Origin: Hyphomicrobiales bacterium
GTDB taxonomy: Bacteria > Pseudomonadota > Alphaproteobacteria > Rhizobiales > Devosiaceae
NCBI GenBank assembly: GCA_027487555.1
Contig: JAIYDI010000029.1
Location: 218,621 to 282,620, forward strand
Direction: 5' to 3'
Length of the DNA stretch: 64,000 nucleotides
Positions 44,883 to 52,663 of the stretch are shown in pieces. The notes below the pieces were generated by a model, which worked only from the letters and a program-made list of their open reading frames with translations, was not told where the DNA came from and searched no databases. Positions within the stretch are counted from its first letter, which is position 1. Each line of letters opens with the position of its first letter. A program made the translations under genes and the position numbers.

Positions 44883-45537
44883 TCGCTCTTTAATCCCCAA
44901 TAACGCGGACGATACGTGTCCGCTTGCCACCCAAGGGGCGGCCCCAACCTGTTCTGTTTGACGCTGCCAGTCGGTTTCCCGACTCCCGCCTCTGCGTGCT
45001 TGCCGATCTCAATCCGCCGGGCGTCACGCAAAGTCGCCGCGCCAACCGGGAGGAGGGCGGCGCGACGGCCAAATGAATGTCGCCTTGCTCCGAGTCGGTC
45101 AATCGGCAGAACCACAACCTGTAGTGTCGCATCCGTTCGGCCCCGTCTAAATCCAGTGTGTCATATGTGAATTCCGGGGAAAAGCCGAAAGGGCGAATCG
45201 GTCGCGCCAATGGTCAATTTCGTGCGCGGCTTCGTGTGATTCCGCTCCCGCTTCTGCTGCTAAAGGCGCGGGATTCCGAAGGACTCCGCCACAGCTTCAG
45301 CGGCGCGTGAAGGTGAGGAGCACAGGCTAAGTTCCGGCGGGGAATGTGTGGGAATCCTGTCAAGCGCATTATTTCTGTCACATTTCCCCAGTTGGGCAGT
45401 GACTACCCGATGGTGCTTTGCCCCATGTCGTGTGTGTGCCGGGAGGGGCCGGACCCCTAGGCGAGCGGGGGGCGGCGTGCTAAGGGCACTTTCGGTTCGG
45501 CGGCGGGTTCCCGCCGGATAAAGAATGGACGGATGAG
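44883..45537. other. 655-base region between divergent nrdJ and NDUFA12 genes
   Basis: No gene seen. The nrdJ side holds the candidate NrdR boxes and an AGTCGG-GAAA-CCGACT hairpin in the leader (near 44960-44980). The NDUFA12 side ends with a CGGCGGG/CCCGCCG hairpin (45501-45516) about 20 bases before the start codon. I could not find the conserved core of a cobalamin riboswitch. Confidence 0.5.
45112..45159 (-). promoter_or_regulatory. Candidate tandem NrdR boxes upstream of nrdJ
   Basis: On the minus strand, ACACTACAGGTTGTGG (45127-45112) matches the NrdR consensus ACACWATATATWGTGT at 12 of 16 bases including the ACACTA and TTGTG ends. A weaker copy, ACACTGGATTTAGACG (45159-45144), matches at 10 of 16. 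Their 32-base spacing equals the about three helical turns usual for paired NrdR boxes. NrdR would repress nrdJ when dATP is high. Confidence 0.5.
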
Positions 45538-45978
45538 ATGGCTCAGGACGCGCGCGACAACTTCAGCTGGAAGGATTTCCTGCTCGAAATCCTCACCTGG
45601 TGGCGGGGAAACACCTGGGGCACGCGTCTGTGGATTGCGCGCCACGGCGAGTTCGTCGGGGCTGACGAGAGCGGCAATCGCTATTTCCGCTCGCGCAAGG
45701 GCGAGAAGGTCGGCCCGAACGGCTATGAGCGCCGGATGGTGATCTATGCGGGTGGCGCCGCCGAGCCGTCGACCATACCGCCCGGCTGGCACGGCTGGAT
45801 GCATTATCGCAGCCACCTGCCGCCGACCGAGGAAACCTATACGGCGAAATCCTGGCAGAAGCCGCATGAGGCCAACCTGACCGGAACAGCGGGTGCCTAT
45901 CGCCCGTCCGGCAGCCTGCTCGCCTCGGGTGAGCGCCCGCGCGTCTCTTCCGACTACGACGCCTGGTCGCCCGAATAA
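45538..45978 (+). CDS. NDUFA12-type NADH:ubiquinone oxidoreductase accessory subunit
   Basis: 146 residues. It has the B17.2/NDUFA12 pattern: FLLEILTWWRGNTWGTRLW, ESGNRYFRSR, RRMVIYAGGAAEPSTIPPGWHGWMHY, and a TEETYTAKSWQKPHEANLTGT tail. The protein is an accessory subunit of complex I at the matrix/cytoplasmic side, present in alphaproteobacteria and mitochondria. The main nuo operon lies 12 kb away in this window. The DUF2155 gene follows 5 bases later. Confidence 0.93.
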   Translation: MAQDARDNFSWKDFLLEILTWWRGNTWGTRLWIARHGEFVGADESGNRYFRSRKGEKVGPNGYERRMVIYAGGAAEPSTIPPGWHGWMHYRSHLPPTEETYTAKSWQKPHEANLTGTAGAYRPSGSLLASGERPRVSSDYDAWSPE

Positions 45979-45983
45979 ACCCG

Positions 45984-46400
45984 GTGTTCCGCCCGACCCA
46001 ACTTCGCGCAATCGTGGCCGGCTTGTTGCTGGCGATGGTGCCGTTTTCGGCCTTCGCCGATACGATTTCCAATCCGGTCGCCACCTTTTCGGGTCTCGAC
46101 AAGATCACCGGACGCATCACCACATTCGACGTCTATATCAACGAGACCGTGCAGTTCGGCGCCCTGCAGATCACGCCGCGCGCCTGCTATACCCGCCCGC
46201 CGACCGAGACGCAGCGCACATCGGTGTTTGTCGAGGTGGACCAGGTGAGCCTCAAGGGCTCGATGACCCGCATCTTTACCGGCTGGATGTTCGCCGATTC
46301 CCCGGCGCTCAACGCCGTGGACAATGCCGTCTACGATATCTGGCTGATGGATTGCCGGCAGTCGACCGACGTGCCGCCACCGACGTCCGACGGCGCGTAA
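45984..46400 (+). CDS. DUF2155 domain-containing exported protein
   Basis: 138 residues with a signal peptide ending FSAFA-D (cleavage near residue 25). The domain shows TFSGLDKITGRITTFDVYINE, the two cysteines RACYTRPP and LMDCRQ, and FTGWMFADSPALNAVDNAVYDIWL, the DUF2155 signature. It is periplasmic; its function is unknown. In alphaproteobacteria the gene is commonly found next to NDUFA12 and close to aat and accBC, as here. Confidence 0.9.
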   Translation: MFRPTQLRAIVAGLLLAMVPFSAFADTISNPVATFSGLDKITGRITTFDVYINETVQFGALQITPRACYTRPPTETQRTSVFVEVDQVSLKGSMTRIFTGWMFADSPALNAVDNAVYDIWLMDCRQSTDVPPPTSDGA

Positions 46401-46463
46401 GCGCCCAGAACCGGCCCAGCGCGGCGGATCCCTTCCCGATTGCTTCGCGGCGGCTGCGAGGGC

Positions 46464-46519
46464 TTGACGGTGCTCTGCCCAGCATTTAACACTCTAGTTA
46501 ATTAACGTGAGTGTTAAAT
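46464..46519 (+). promoter_or_regulatory. Promoter with nested palindromic operator of the ArsR-type gene
   Basis: TTGACG (46464-46469) and TAACAC (46487-46492) form a promoter with a 17-base spacer. A two-level palindrome covers the -10 and leader: ATTTAACACTC (46484-46494) pairs exactly with GAGTGTTAAAT (46509-46519) around the perfect palindrome GTTAATTAAC (46497-46506). The right arm ends at the base before ATG 46520, so a bound repressor would block both RNA polymerase and the start. Confidence 0.7.
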
Positions 46520-46867
46520 ATGCAGGCCGACCAACTGAGCCTTACATTCTCGGCGCTTGCCGACCCCACCCGGCGGGCGATCCTCAGCCGACTGAGCGCC
46601 GGCGAAGCCTCGGTGAATGAACTCGCCGCGCCGTTCGAGATTTCGCTGCCCGCCATTTCGCGCCACCTCAAGGTGCTTGAGCAGGCTGGGCTCGTCAGCC
46701 GCACCCGCACTGCGCAATATCGCCCGGTAGAGCTCAATGCCGCCCCCCTCAAGGACGTCGCGAGCTGGGTCGAGCGCTACCGCCGCCACTGGGAGGGGAG
46801 TTTCGACCGGATGGATGCCTATCTCGCCGAGTTGCAGAAGGGGAAAGCCGATGCCGGCAAGCAGTAA
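46520..46867 (+). CDS. ArsR-type helix-turn-helix transcriptional regulator
   Basis: 115 residues from ATG 46520 (a GTG three codons earlier lies inside the operator arm). Winged helix: LTFSALADPTRRAILSRLS, VNELAAPFEISLPAISRHLKVLEQAGLV. There are no metal-binding Cys pairs, so it belongs to the SRPBCC-linked ArsR group rather than to the metal sensors. It overlaps the SRPBCC gene by 17 bases. Autoregulation through the palindrome at its start is likely. Confidence 0.92.
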   Translation: MQADQLSLTFSALADPTRRAILSRLSAGEASVNELAAPFEISLPAISRHLKVLEQAGLVSRTRTAQYRPVELNAAPLKDVASWVERYRRHWEGSFDRMDAYLAELQKGKADAGKQ

Positions 46868-47444
46868 CGCCACGGCCGAGCAAAGGGCGCTCGTGCTCGA
46901 GATCGACCGCATCTTCGATGCCCCGCGTGCCCTCGTCTGGCGGCTCTGGCGCGACCCCGAGCACATGGTGCGCTGGCATGGGCCCGAGGGCTTCTGGCTT
47001 ACCGAGTGCGAGAGCGATTTCCGCGTCGGTGGCAACTGGCGCCGCTGCATGGCCAAGGATGGCGACAACGCGCACTGGATCCATGGCACCTATCTCGAAA
47101 TCGTCGAGCCGAGCCGCCTGCGCTTCACCTATATCAACGGATATGACGGGTTCGAAACCGAGGTTTCACTCGATTTCAGCGAAACCCAAGATGGCCGCAC
47201 ACGTATGCAATTCCGGCAATCGCCCTTCATTTCGAAGGCGGAATGCGATGGCCATGGCTGGGGTTGGAACAGCAGCTTCATGCTGTTTGCCGAGTACATG
47301 CGCCGCTTCATCGATGCCGACCTCAGGCCCAAGGGCCAGCCGCGGCGCGACGGCGTCGCCGAGGACATCATTGCGGCGCGTCGCCGCCTTGCAGACACAC
47401 ACCGGGAGGGCAAGACCCATGCTGACACTGCCACGCATCATTGA
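46851..47444 (+). CDS. SRPBCC/AHSA1 family protein
   Basis: 197 residues. The AHSA1 pattern is clear: LEIDRIFDAPRALVWRLWRDPEHMVRWHGPEGF, then FRVGGNWRRCM and GTYLEIVEPSRLRFTY. The fold binds hydrophobic ligands. Such genes very often follow this type of ArsR regulator, forming a two-gene unit of unknown physiological role. The start lies inside the end of the regulator gene and the stop overlaps the next start by 26 bases. Confidence 0.88.
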   Translation: MPASSNATAEQRALVLEIDRIFDAPRALVWRLWRDPEHMVRWHGPEGFWLTECESDFRVGGNWRRCMAKDGDNAHWIHGTYLEIVEPSRLRFTYINGYDGFETEVSLDFSETQDGRTRMQFRQSPFISKAECDGHGWGWNSSFMLFAEYMRRFIDADLRPKGQPRRDGVAEDIIAARRRLADTHREGKTHADTATHH

Positions 47445-47910
47445 CCAGAAGGCCCGGCCTTACGTGGCCATCCGGCGGCGGCTGAAGATGCCCTTCGATG
47501 CCGATATCGGCCCGGCCATGGGCGCGCTGTTTGCCGCCATCGCCGCCCGCAACATCCGCACCACGGGGCCGGCCTTCTTCAAATACAAAATCATTGCCAT
47601 GCCTGAGCTCGAGATCGAGTTCGGCATGCCGGTGGCCGAGCCTGTTGCCGCCGACGGCGACCTCGTCTCCGGTGTGCTGCCAGCCGGCCGCTATGCCGAA
47701 ACCACCTTCTTTGGGCACTACGATCACCTGATGAACGTCAACGCCATCCTGATCGGCTGGGCCAAGGAGATCAACCTCACCTGGGACGCGACCACCGAGG
47801 CCGATGGCGACCACTTCGCAGCACGCCTCGAAATTTACCACAATGACCCGGACGAAGAGCCCGACCCGGCGCGGTGGCAGACGACGCTGATGATCAAAGT
47901 GAAGGACTGA
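47419..47910 (+). CDS. GyrI-like small-molecule-binding domain protein
   Basis: 163 residues from ATG 47419, which has GGGAGGG eight bases upstream. The fold signature reads RPYVAIRRRLKMPFDADIGPAMGALFAAI, then AGRYAETTFFGHYDHL and a C-terminal ARLEIYHNDPDEEPDPARWQTTL, typical of AraC_E_bind/GyrI-like domains without a DNA-binding part. These bind drugs or other organic molecules. Third gene of the ArsR-led unit. Confidence 0.85.
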   Translation: MLTLPRIIDQKARPYVAIRRRLKMPFDADIGPAMGALFAAIAARNIRTTGPAFFKYKIIAMPELEIEFGMPVAEPVAADGDLVSGVLPAGRYAETTFFGHYDHLMNVNAILIGWAKEINLTWDATTEADGDHFAARLEIYHNDPDEEPDPARWQTTLMIKVKD

Positions 47911-47916
47911 GCGCGT

Positions 47917-48687
47917 TCAGAAGAACTCGTCGAGCAGCCGGTGCCAGTCGCGCTTGTCCACATCGAGGGGCGTGCCGTAGCGGGCAAGGAACGGGAGCAC
48001 ATGGGTGTCGCCAAAATTGTAGGCGATGCTCTCCATGGCGATGGCCAGATCCTGCCAGCGGTCGGCGACACCGAGCCGACCACAATCGATGAAGCCCGTG
48101 AAGGACCCGTCCGCCGAGACCATCAGGTTGGGCATCGAGGCATCGCCATGGGTGACGACGAGGTCCAGTTCGAAGGGAATGGTCTGGCAAAGCCGGGCAT
48201 AGAGCGCCTCGAGATCGCCGCCGGGCTCATCCAAGTCGTCGGCATCCACTCGCCCCGCATCGAGCCGCTGCCGCGCCAGCCTGACGCGCAGGCCCGGCCG
48301 GTGGTCGAACGGGCAGTGCTGCGGGTCGAGCGAATGCAGACGCCGCAGTGCGTTGGCCGCGAGGGCAACGAGGTGTTCGGGCGCGATCTCCGGCGCGGAG
48401 GCGAAATCGCGGCCGGGCAGGGCGCGCATCAGCAGCCAGTGGCGGCCCGCCTCGGTGGTGAAATCGACCACCTCCGGACACGGCATGCCCTGCGCCCGGA
48501 GCCAGCGCAGCCGCTCGGCCTCGTCCGGCACTTGCGACAGCGGGTGCATGGCTTCGGACTTGAGGAATAGCAGCGGGACAGCATCGCGGGCGAGGCGGAC
48601 GACGTCATCGCCGGATTTGCCGATGGTTTGCGGCGCGGCGTCATGCCCCGCCAGACGCTCGCGCCAAGCCAAGGGGCCGACATTCAT
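47917..48687 (-). CDS. Aminoglycoside 3'-phosphotransferase (APH(3')) homolog
   Basis: 256 residues. Family landmarks: the ATP-binding Lys43 (LFLKSE), the catalytic THGDASMPN (Asp182, Asn187), FIDCGRLGVADRWQDLA (Asp201) and the diagnostic C-terminus RLLDEFF. The same elements occur in transferable APH(3') enzymes, which phosphorylate kanamycin-type drugs. It overlaps the aat stop by 4 bases, so it is expressed with aat or by readthrough. It is convergent with the GyrI-like gene. Actual resistance cannot be judged from sequence. Confidence 0.87.
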   Translation of the reverse strand: MNVGPLAWRERLAGHDAAPQTIGKSGDDVVRLARDAVPLLFLKSEAMHPLSQVPDEAERLRWLRAQGMPCPEVVDFTTEAGRHWLLMRALPGRDFASAPEIAPEHLVALAANALRRLHSLDPQHCPFDHRPGLRVRLARQRLDAGRVDADDLDEPGGDLEALYARLCQTIPFELDLVVTHGDASMPNLMVSADGSFTGFIDCGRLGVADRWQDLAIAMESIAYNFGDTHVLPFLARYGTPLDVDKRDWHRLLDEFF

Positions 48688-49325
48688 CTGATGGGCGCAC
48701 GCTCGATGGCGCGCCAATCGCCGTGATATTGCAGCGCGTCGGCGAGGCGGAGCTCGTAGAGTTCGCGCGGGATTTCGATGCCGCCGAAGGTGCGCAGGTG
48801 ATCGGTGACGAATTGCGTGTCGAGCAGACGGAAGCCGCCGGCCGTGAGCCGCGCGAGCAGGTGCGCCATAGCGATCTTCGAGCAATCGGTTTTCCGATGG
48901 AACATTGATTCGCCGAAGAAGGCCGCCCCGAGCGCGAGGCCATAAAGCCCGCCGACCAGTTCCCGCCCATCCCAGACTTCCACCGTGTGCACGAGGCCGC
49001 GGTCGAACAGCGCGCCGTAGAGCCGGCGGATTTCGGGGTTGATCCAGGTGCTGTCACGATCGACGCCGGCGGTGGCGCAACCTTCAATGACGCCGGCAAA
49101 ATCCGTATCCACCCGAATGCTGTAGGGGTGAGTCTTCAAGCGTTTCCTGAGGCTCTTCGAGATGTGGTAATCGTCGAGCGGGATGATGCCGCGCAGCGGC
49201 GGGCTCACCCAGAACAGGTCCGGCGAATCCTGATCTTCCGCCATGGGGAAGATGCCGGCGCGATAGGCGCGCACGATCAGTTCGGGTGTCAGGTCCAGGG
49301 CGAATGGGTCGGTCTTGCGGGACAT
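48684..49325 (-). CDS. aat: Leucyl/phenylalanyl-tRNA--protein transferase
   Basis: 213 residues. Aat signatures: AYRAGIFPMAED, WVSPPLRGIIPLDDYHISKSLRK, GGLYGLALGAAFFGESMF and LLDTQFVTDHLRTFGG. The enzyme attaches Leu or Phe to N-terminal Arg/Lys of proteins, marking them for ClpAP in the N-degron pathway. ATG 49325 is the normal start; the 14 codons before it lack homology. It belongs to the conserved aroQ-accB-accC-aat neighbourhood. Confidence 0.95.
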   Translation of the reverse strand: MSRKTDPFALDLTPELIVRAYRAGIFPMAEDQDSPDLFWVSPPLRGIIPLDDYHISKSLRKRLKTHPYSIRVDTDFAGVIEGCATAGVDRDSTWINPEIRRLYGALFDRGLVHTVEVWDGRELVGGLYGLALGAAFFGESMFHRKTDCSKIAMAHLLARLTAGGFRLLDTQFVTDHLRTFGGIEIPRELYELRLADALQYHGDWRAIERAPIR

Positions 49326-49419
49326 GGCGGAAATATGTGGTGGGCAGGCGCGCAAGTCCATCACCACCAGCCCCGGCGCCCCTTGCCAATTGTCGCTGCG
49401 GCCTTACAGGTTCATGTCC

Positions 49420-50364
49420 ATGCGCTGGTTGAAACGTCTGCTCAAGCTCTTCGTCACCCTCGTCCTGCTGTTTCTCGTGGGCGGGCCGATCGCCGTTGCG
49501 CTGTCGCTGTATATCCAGCTCACCCCCGGATATATCGATTGGGCCGGGCCGTCCGAGACCGATCCGATGGTGGTTGGCTATCGCGGCGACCCGAAGGCCG
49601 GGCTGGGGCTCGATTTCACCGAGGTGAGCTACGAGACGCCGCTCGGACTGGCACCGGCCTGGGTCATTCCGGCGCCGGACATGACGCGGCCCTGGGCGAT
49701 CTTCGTGCATGGCATCGGTGGGCTGCGCTCGAACGGCTACCGCATGGTCCAATATCTGCATGCGGCGGGTATTCCGGTGCTGTCGATTACCTATCGCAAC
49801 GACGCGGGCGCACCAAAATCCCCCGAGCAGCTCTACAGCTTCGGGCTGTTCGAGTGGCCGGATCTCGCGGCGGCGGTGACCTACGCCCGTGCACAGGGCG
49901 CGCCAAAAGTGCTGATCGTGGCGGAATCCATGGGTGGAGCAATCACAGCGCAGTTCCTCGCGCAATCCGCCGAGGCGGTGCATGTCGCGGCCATCGCGCT
50001 CGATGCGCCGGCGCTCGACCTGCCGCTGCTCCTCAAGATCAAGGGCGAGGACTTGGGCATTCCCCTGTCGGGATATCTCGTCGATGGCGCGCTGATGGCC
50101 TGGGGGCTGGTGAAGCCCGATCTGCGCGGCGCGGTGGTCTATCAGCCGGTGGTGGATTTCAAGGGGCCGGTGTTCCTCGCGCATAGCCGGCCCGATCCGC
50201 TGGTGCCGTATGAGACGAGCGCAAACCTGATGGCGATGCGGCCCGATATCCGCTTCCTGGCGACGGATTCGCCGAAGCACCTTGGCAGCTATTCCGCCGA
50301 TCCGGCGGCATTCGGCGCGGCGTTCAACGCGTGGATCGCGGATGCCGAGGCCGCCGCGAAGTAA
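49420..50364 (+). CDS. Membrane-anchored alpha/beta hydrolase
   Basis: 314 residues. An N-terminal membrane anchor (LFVTLVLLFLVGGPIAVALSLYI) is followed by a periplasmic-type hydrolase domain: FVHGIGGLRSN, nucleophile elbow VAESMGGA, VFLAHSRPDPLVPYE (acid) and SPKHLGSY (His). ATG 49420 or 49414 can serve as start (AGG just before). It is divergent from aat with only about 90 bases between them. Substrate unknown; esterase/lipase-like. Confidence 0.87.
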   Translation: MRWLKRLLKLFVTLVLLFLVGGPIAVALSLYIQLTPGYIDWAGPSETDPMVVGYRGDPKAGLGLDFTEVSYETPLGLAPAWVIPAPDMTRPWAIFVHGIGGLRSNGYRMVQYLHAAGIPVLSITYRNDAGAPKSPEQLYSFGLFEWPDLAAAVTYARAQGAPKVLIVAESMGGAITAQFLAQSAEAVHVAAIALDAPALDLPLLLKIKGEDLGIPLSGYLVDGALMAWGLVKPDLRGAVVYQPVVDFKGPVFLAHSRPDPLVPYETSANLMAMRPDIRFLATDSPKHLGSYSADPAAFGAAFNAWIADAEAAAK

Positions 50365-50367
50365 GGG

Positions 50368-50472
50368 TCAGTGCCAGCGCCGCAGGTACATCGCGATGAA
50401 CGCGGTTGCGAAGGCCAGCATCAGCAGCGCGGGCGTCAGGTAGATCGCGGCATCGATAATTTCGTAGCTCAT
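50368..50472 (-). CDS. Putative 34-residue membrane peptide
   Basis: A 35-codon frame starting ATG 50472 encodes MSYEIIDAAIYLTPALLMLA followed by FATAFIAMYLRRWH and TGA. One transmembrane helix with a basic RRWH end fits a small inner-membrane protein with the C-terminus in the cytoplasm. GAGG lies ten bases upstream. It lies in the gap between the alpha/beta hydrolase and accC, converging on the hydrolase. No family recognised. Confidence 0.45.
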   Translation of the reverse strand: MSYEIIDAAIYLTPALLMLAFATAFIAMYLRRWH

Positions 50473-50595
50473 GGCCCAGGTCCCTCAACCAGTGTTGCGA
50501 ACCTGCGCCATCGCGGCTGAACCCGTCGCGAAGGTGATGTTCATCTGGCGTTAACCATAAGCGGACGGAAACTGTCGCGGACGTGCCGCTTGCGC

Positions 50596-50702
50596 GATGT
50601 CACCCCGGCGGAGGCCGGGGCCCATCCTGAGGTGCAAAAGCAGCCACCTGGCGGCTGCGGAACGACCTTGAGCTGGATCCCGACCTGCGTCGGGATGACA
50701 TC
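50596..50702. repeat. Dispersed three-hairpin repeat with terminal inverted repeats
   Basis: The 107-base element begins GATGTCACCCCGGC and ends with the near-complement GTCGGGATGACATC (12 of 14 matches). Inside are three stems: CCCCGGC/GCCGGGG, GCAGCC/GGCTGC and ATCCCGAC/GTCGGGAT. Such units (GTCATCCCGGCGAAGGCCGGGATCC-like) are dispersed through many alphaproteobacterial genomes as non-autonomous repeats. Confidence 0.7.
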
Positions 50703-50743
50703 GAGGGTGTTGCGCCTACACGTTTCGAACCTGACGTACCGGC

Positions 50744-50780
50744 CCAAAAACAACGAGGCCGGGATCGCTCCCGGCCTCGT
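50744..50780 (-). terminator. Rho-independent terminator of the accB-accC operon
   Basis: On the minus strand a perfect 12-bp stem, ACGAGGCCGGGA / TCCCGGCCTCGT with a 4-base loop (50753-50780), is followed by TGTTTTTG. It begins 22 bases after the accC stop. Confidence 0.9.
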
Positions 50781-50802
50781 CACGTTCAAGGCTCAAACAC
50801 GC

Positions 50803-52149
50803 TCAGTGCTTGTCGCCCTTGAGGTATTTTTCCAGCCAGTGGATGTCGTAATCTGCCGCGATGATCTCGGGTTCCTTGATCAGCCGCTGGAACAGCGGCA
50901 GGGTGGTCTTCACCCCATCCACCACGAACTCATCCACGGCGCGGCGCAGGCGCTGCATGCACTCGGCGCGAGTGCGGCCATAGACGATCAGCTTGCCGAT
51001 CAGCGAGTCGTAATAGGGCGGGATCACATAGCCCTGGTACACGGCGCTATCGACGCGCACGCCGACACCACCGGCAGGGTGGTAGAAGGTGATCTTGCCC
51101 GGCGAGGGCGCGAAGGTCTGCGGGTCCTCGGCATTGATACGCACTTCAATGGCATGGCCGTTGAACTGCACCTGATCCTGCGACAGGCTGAGCTTTTCGC
51201 CCGAGGCGACGCGGATCTGCTCGTAGACGATATCGACGCCGGTGATGCGCTCCGTCACCGGATGCTCCACCTGCACGCGGGTGTTCATCTCGATGAAGTA
51301 GAACTCGCCGTTCTCGTAGAGGAACTCGATGGTGCCCGCCCCCGAGTATTTCAGCTTGCGCATGGCGGCGGCGCAGATTTCGCCGATCTCCATCTGCTTG
51401 TCGAATGGCACGGTCGGGGCAGGGGCTTCTTCCAGCACCTTCTGGTGGCGGCGCTGCAGCGAGCAGTCGCGGGTCCCGAGGTGCACCGCATTGCCCTGGC
51501 CGTCGCCGATCAGCTGCACCTCGATATGGCGCGGCTTGCCGAGATATTTTTCCATGTAGACGGCGGCATTGCCGAAATTTGCCTTGGCTTCGGCGCGCGC
51601 CGTCGACCAGGCGGTCAGCACGTCCTCTTCGGACTGCGCGACCTTCATGCCTTTGCCGCCACCACCGGCGGTGGCCTTGATCAGGACGGGATAGCCGATT
51701 TCGGCCGCGGTTGCCTTGGCCTCCTCTTCGGTCGCCACTTCACCGGCAGAGCCTGGCACCACCGGGATACCCAGCTCCACCGCGGTTTTCTTCGCGGTGA
51801 TCTTGTCGCCCATGATCTCGATATGGTGCGACGAGGGGCCGATGAAGGTGATCTTGTGCTCGGTGAGGATGCGGGCAAAGCGCGCATTCTCCGACAGGAA
51901 CCCGTAGCCCGGGTGCACGGCATCGGCACCGGTGATCTCGCATGCGGCGAGGATCGAGGGAATGTTGAGGTAGGAATCGCGGGCCGGTGGCGGCCCGATG
52001 CAGACGCTTTCGTCGGCAAGGCGCACGTGCATGGCGTTGGAATCGGCGGTCGAATGGATCGCGACGGTCGAAATGCCCAGTTCCTTGCAGGCCCTGAGGA
52101 TGCGGAGGGCGATCTCGCCCCGATTGGCGATGAGAACCTTCTGGAACAT
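50803..52149 (-). CDS. accC: Acetyl-CoA carboxylase, biotin carboxylase subunit
   Basis: 448 residues. MFQKVLIANRGEIALRIL opens the biotin-carboxylase N-domain, the ATP-grasp loop is GGGGKGMK, EMNTRVQVEHPVTE carries the catalytic Glu/Arg, and the C-domain includes VRINAEDPQTFAPSPG. It carboxylates biotin on AccB with bicarbonate and ATP, the first step of fatty acid synthesis. ATG 52149 is the standard start. Its gene follows accB by about 10 bases and ends in a strong terminator. Confidence 0.96.
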   Translation of the reverse strand: MFQKVLIANRGEIALRILRACKELGISTVAIHSTADSNAMHVRLADESVCIGPPPARDSYLNIPSILAACEITGADAVHPGYGFLSENARFARILTEHKITFIGPSSHHIEIMGDKITAKKTAVELGIPVVPGSAGEVATEEEAKATAAEIGYPVLIKATAGGGGKGMKVAQSEEDVLTAWSTARAEAKANFGNAAVYMEKYLGKPRHIEVQLIGDGQGNAVHLGTRDCSLQRRHQKVLEEAPAPTVPFDKQMEIGEICAAAMRKLKYSGAGTIEFLYENGEFYFIEMNTRVQVEHPVTERITGVDIVYEQIRVASGEKLSLSQDQVQFNGHAIEVRINAEDPQTFAPSPGKITFYHPAGGVGVRVDSAVYQGYVIPPYYDSLIGKLIVYGRTRAECMQRLRRAVDEFVVDGVKTTLPLFQRLIKEPEIIAADYDIHWLEKYLKGDKH

Positions 52150-52159
52150 GACCACGGCT

Positions 52160-52651
52160 CTACTCGATCACGACGAGAGGCTGGCCGTATTCGACCGGGC
52201 TGGCGTTCTCGATGAGAACGCGGGTGACGGTGCCGGAGCGATGCGCCGGAATCTGGTTCATGGTCTTCATCGCTTCGATGATGAGCACCGTCTGGCCTTC
52301 GCTGACCTTGGTGCCCACGGGCGCGAACAGCGGCTTGCCGGGCTCCGAGGCGAGATAGGCGGTGCCGACCATCGGCGACGTCAGCGTGCCCGGATTGGAG
52401 GCGAGATCCTCGGCAGCTGGGGCAGCCGGTACGGCGGAGATCGGTGCAGCGGCTGGCGCAGCCGGCGCCAGCGCCTGGGGTGCATAGGCGGGCATGGCCA
52501 CCTGCTGCACGGCCTGGCTGGGATAGGTGCGGGTCACCCGGACGCGCAGGTCCTCGCGCTCGATTTCGATCTCGGCGAGGTTCTGCTCGTTGAGCAGCTT
52601 GGCGATAGCCTCGATGAGGTCCTGGTCATTGGACGAAGACGCCTTGGTCAT
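52160..52651 (-). CDS. accB: Acetyl-CoA carboxylase, biotin carboxyl carrier protein
   Basis: 163 residues: an N-terminal helical region, an Ala/Pro-rich linker (about residues 55-85), and a C-terminal biotinyl domain with EAMKTMN, whose Lys is biotinylated. SPMVGTAYLASEPG starts the domain. Operon order aroQ-accB-accC. It works with AccC and the carboxyltransferase subunits encoded elsewhere. Confidence 0.96.
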   Translation of the reverse strand: MTKASSSNDQDLIEAIAKLLNEQNLAEIEIEREDLRVRVTRTYPSQAVQQVAMPAYAPQALAPAAPAAAPISAVPAAPAAEDLASNPGTLTSPMVGTAYLASEPGKPLFAPVGTKVSEGQTVLIIEAMKTMNQIPAHRSGTVTRVLIENASPVEYGQPLVVIE

Positions 52652-52663
52652 GTGTCGAGCCTC

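Noticed and set aside
44883..45300. Cobalamin riboswitch ahead of B12-dependent nrdJ
   Set aside because: The leader has an AGTCGG-GAAA-CCGACT hairpin reminiscent of the 3' end of such switches, but I could not find the conserved AAAGGGAA, CCGCAACTGT or GCCACTG core elements. An Infernal search with the cobalamin model would settle it.
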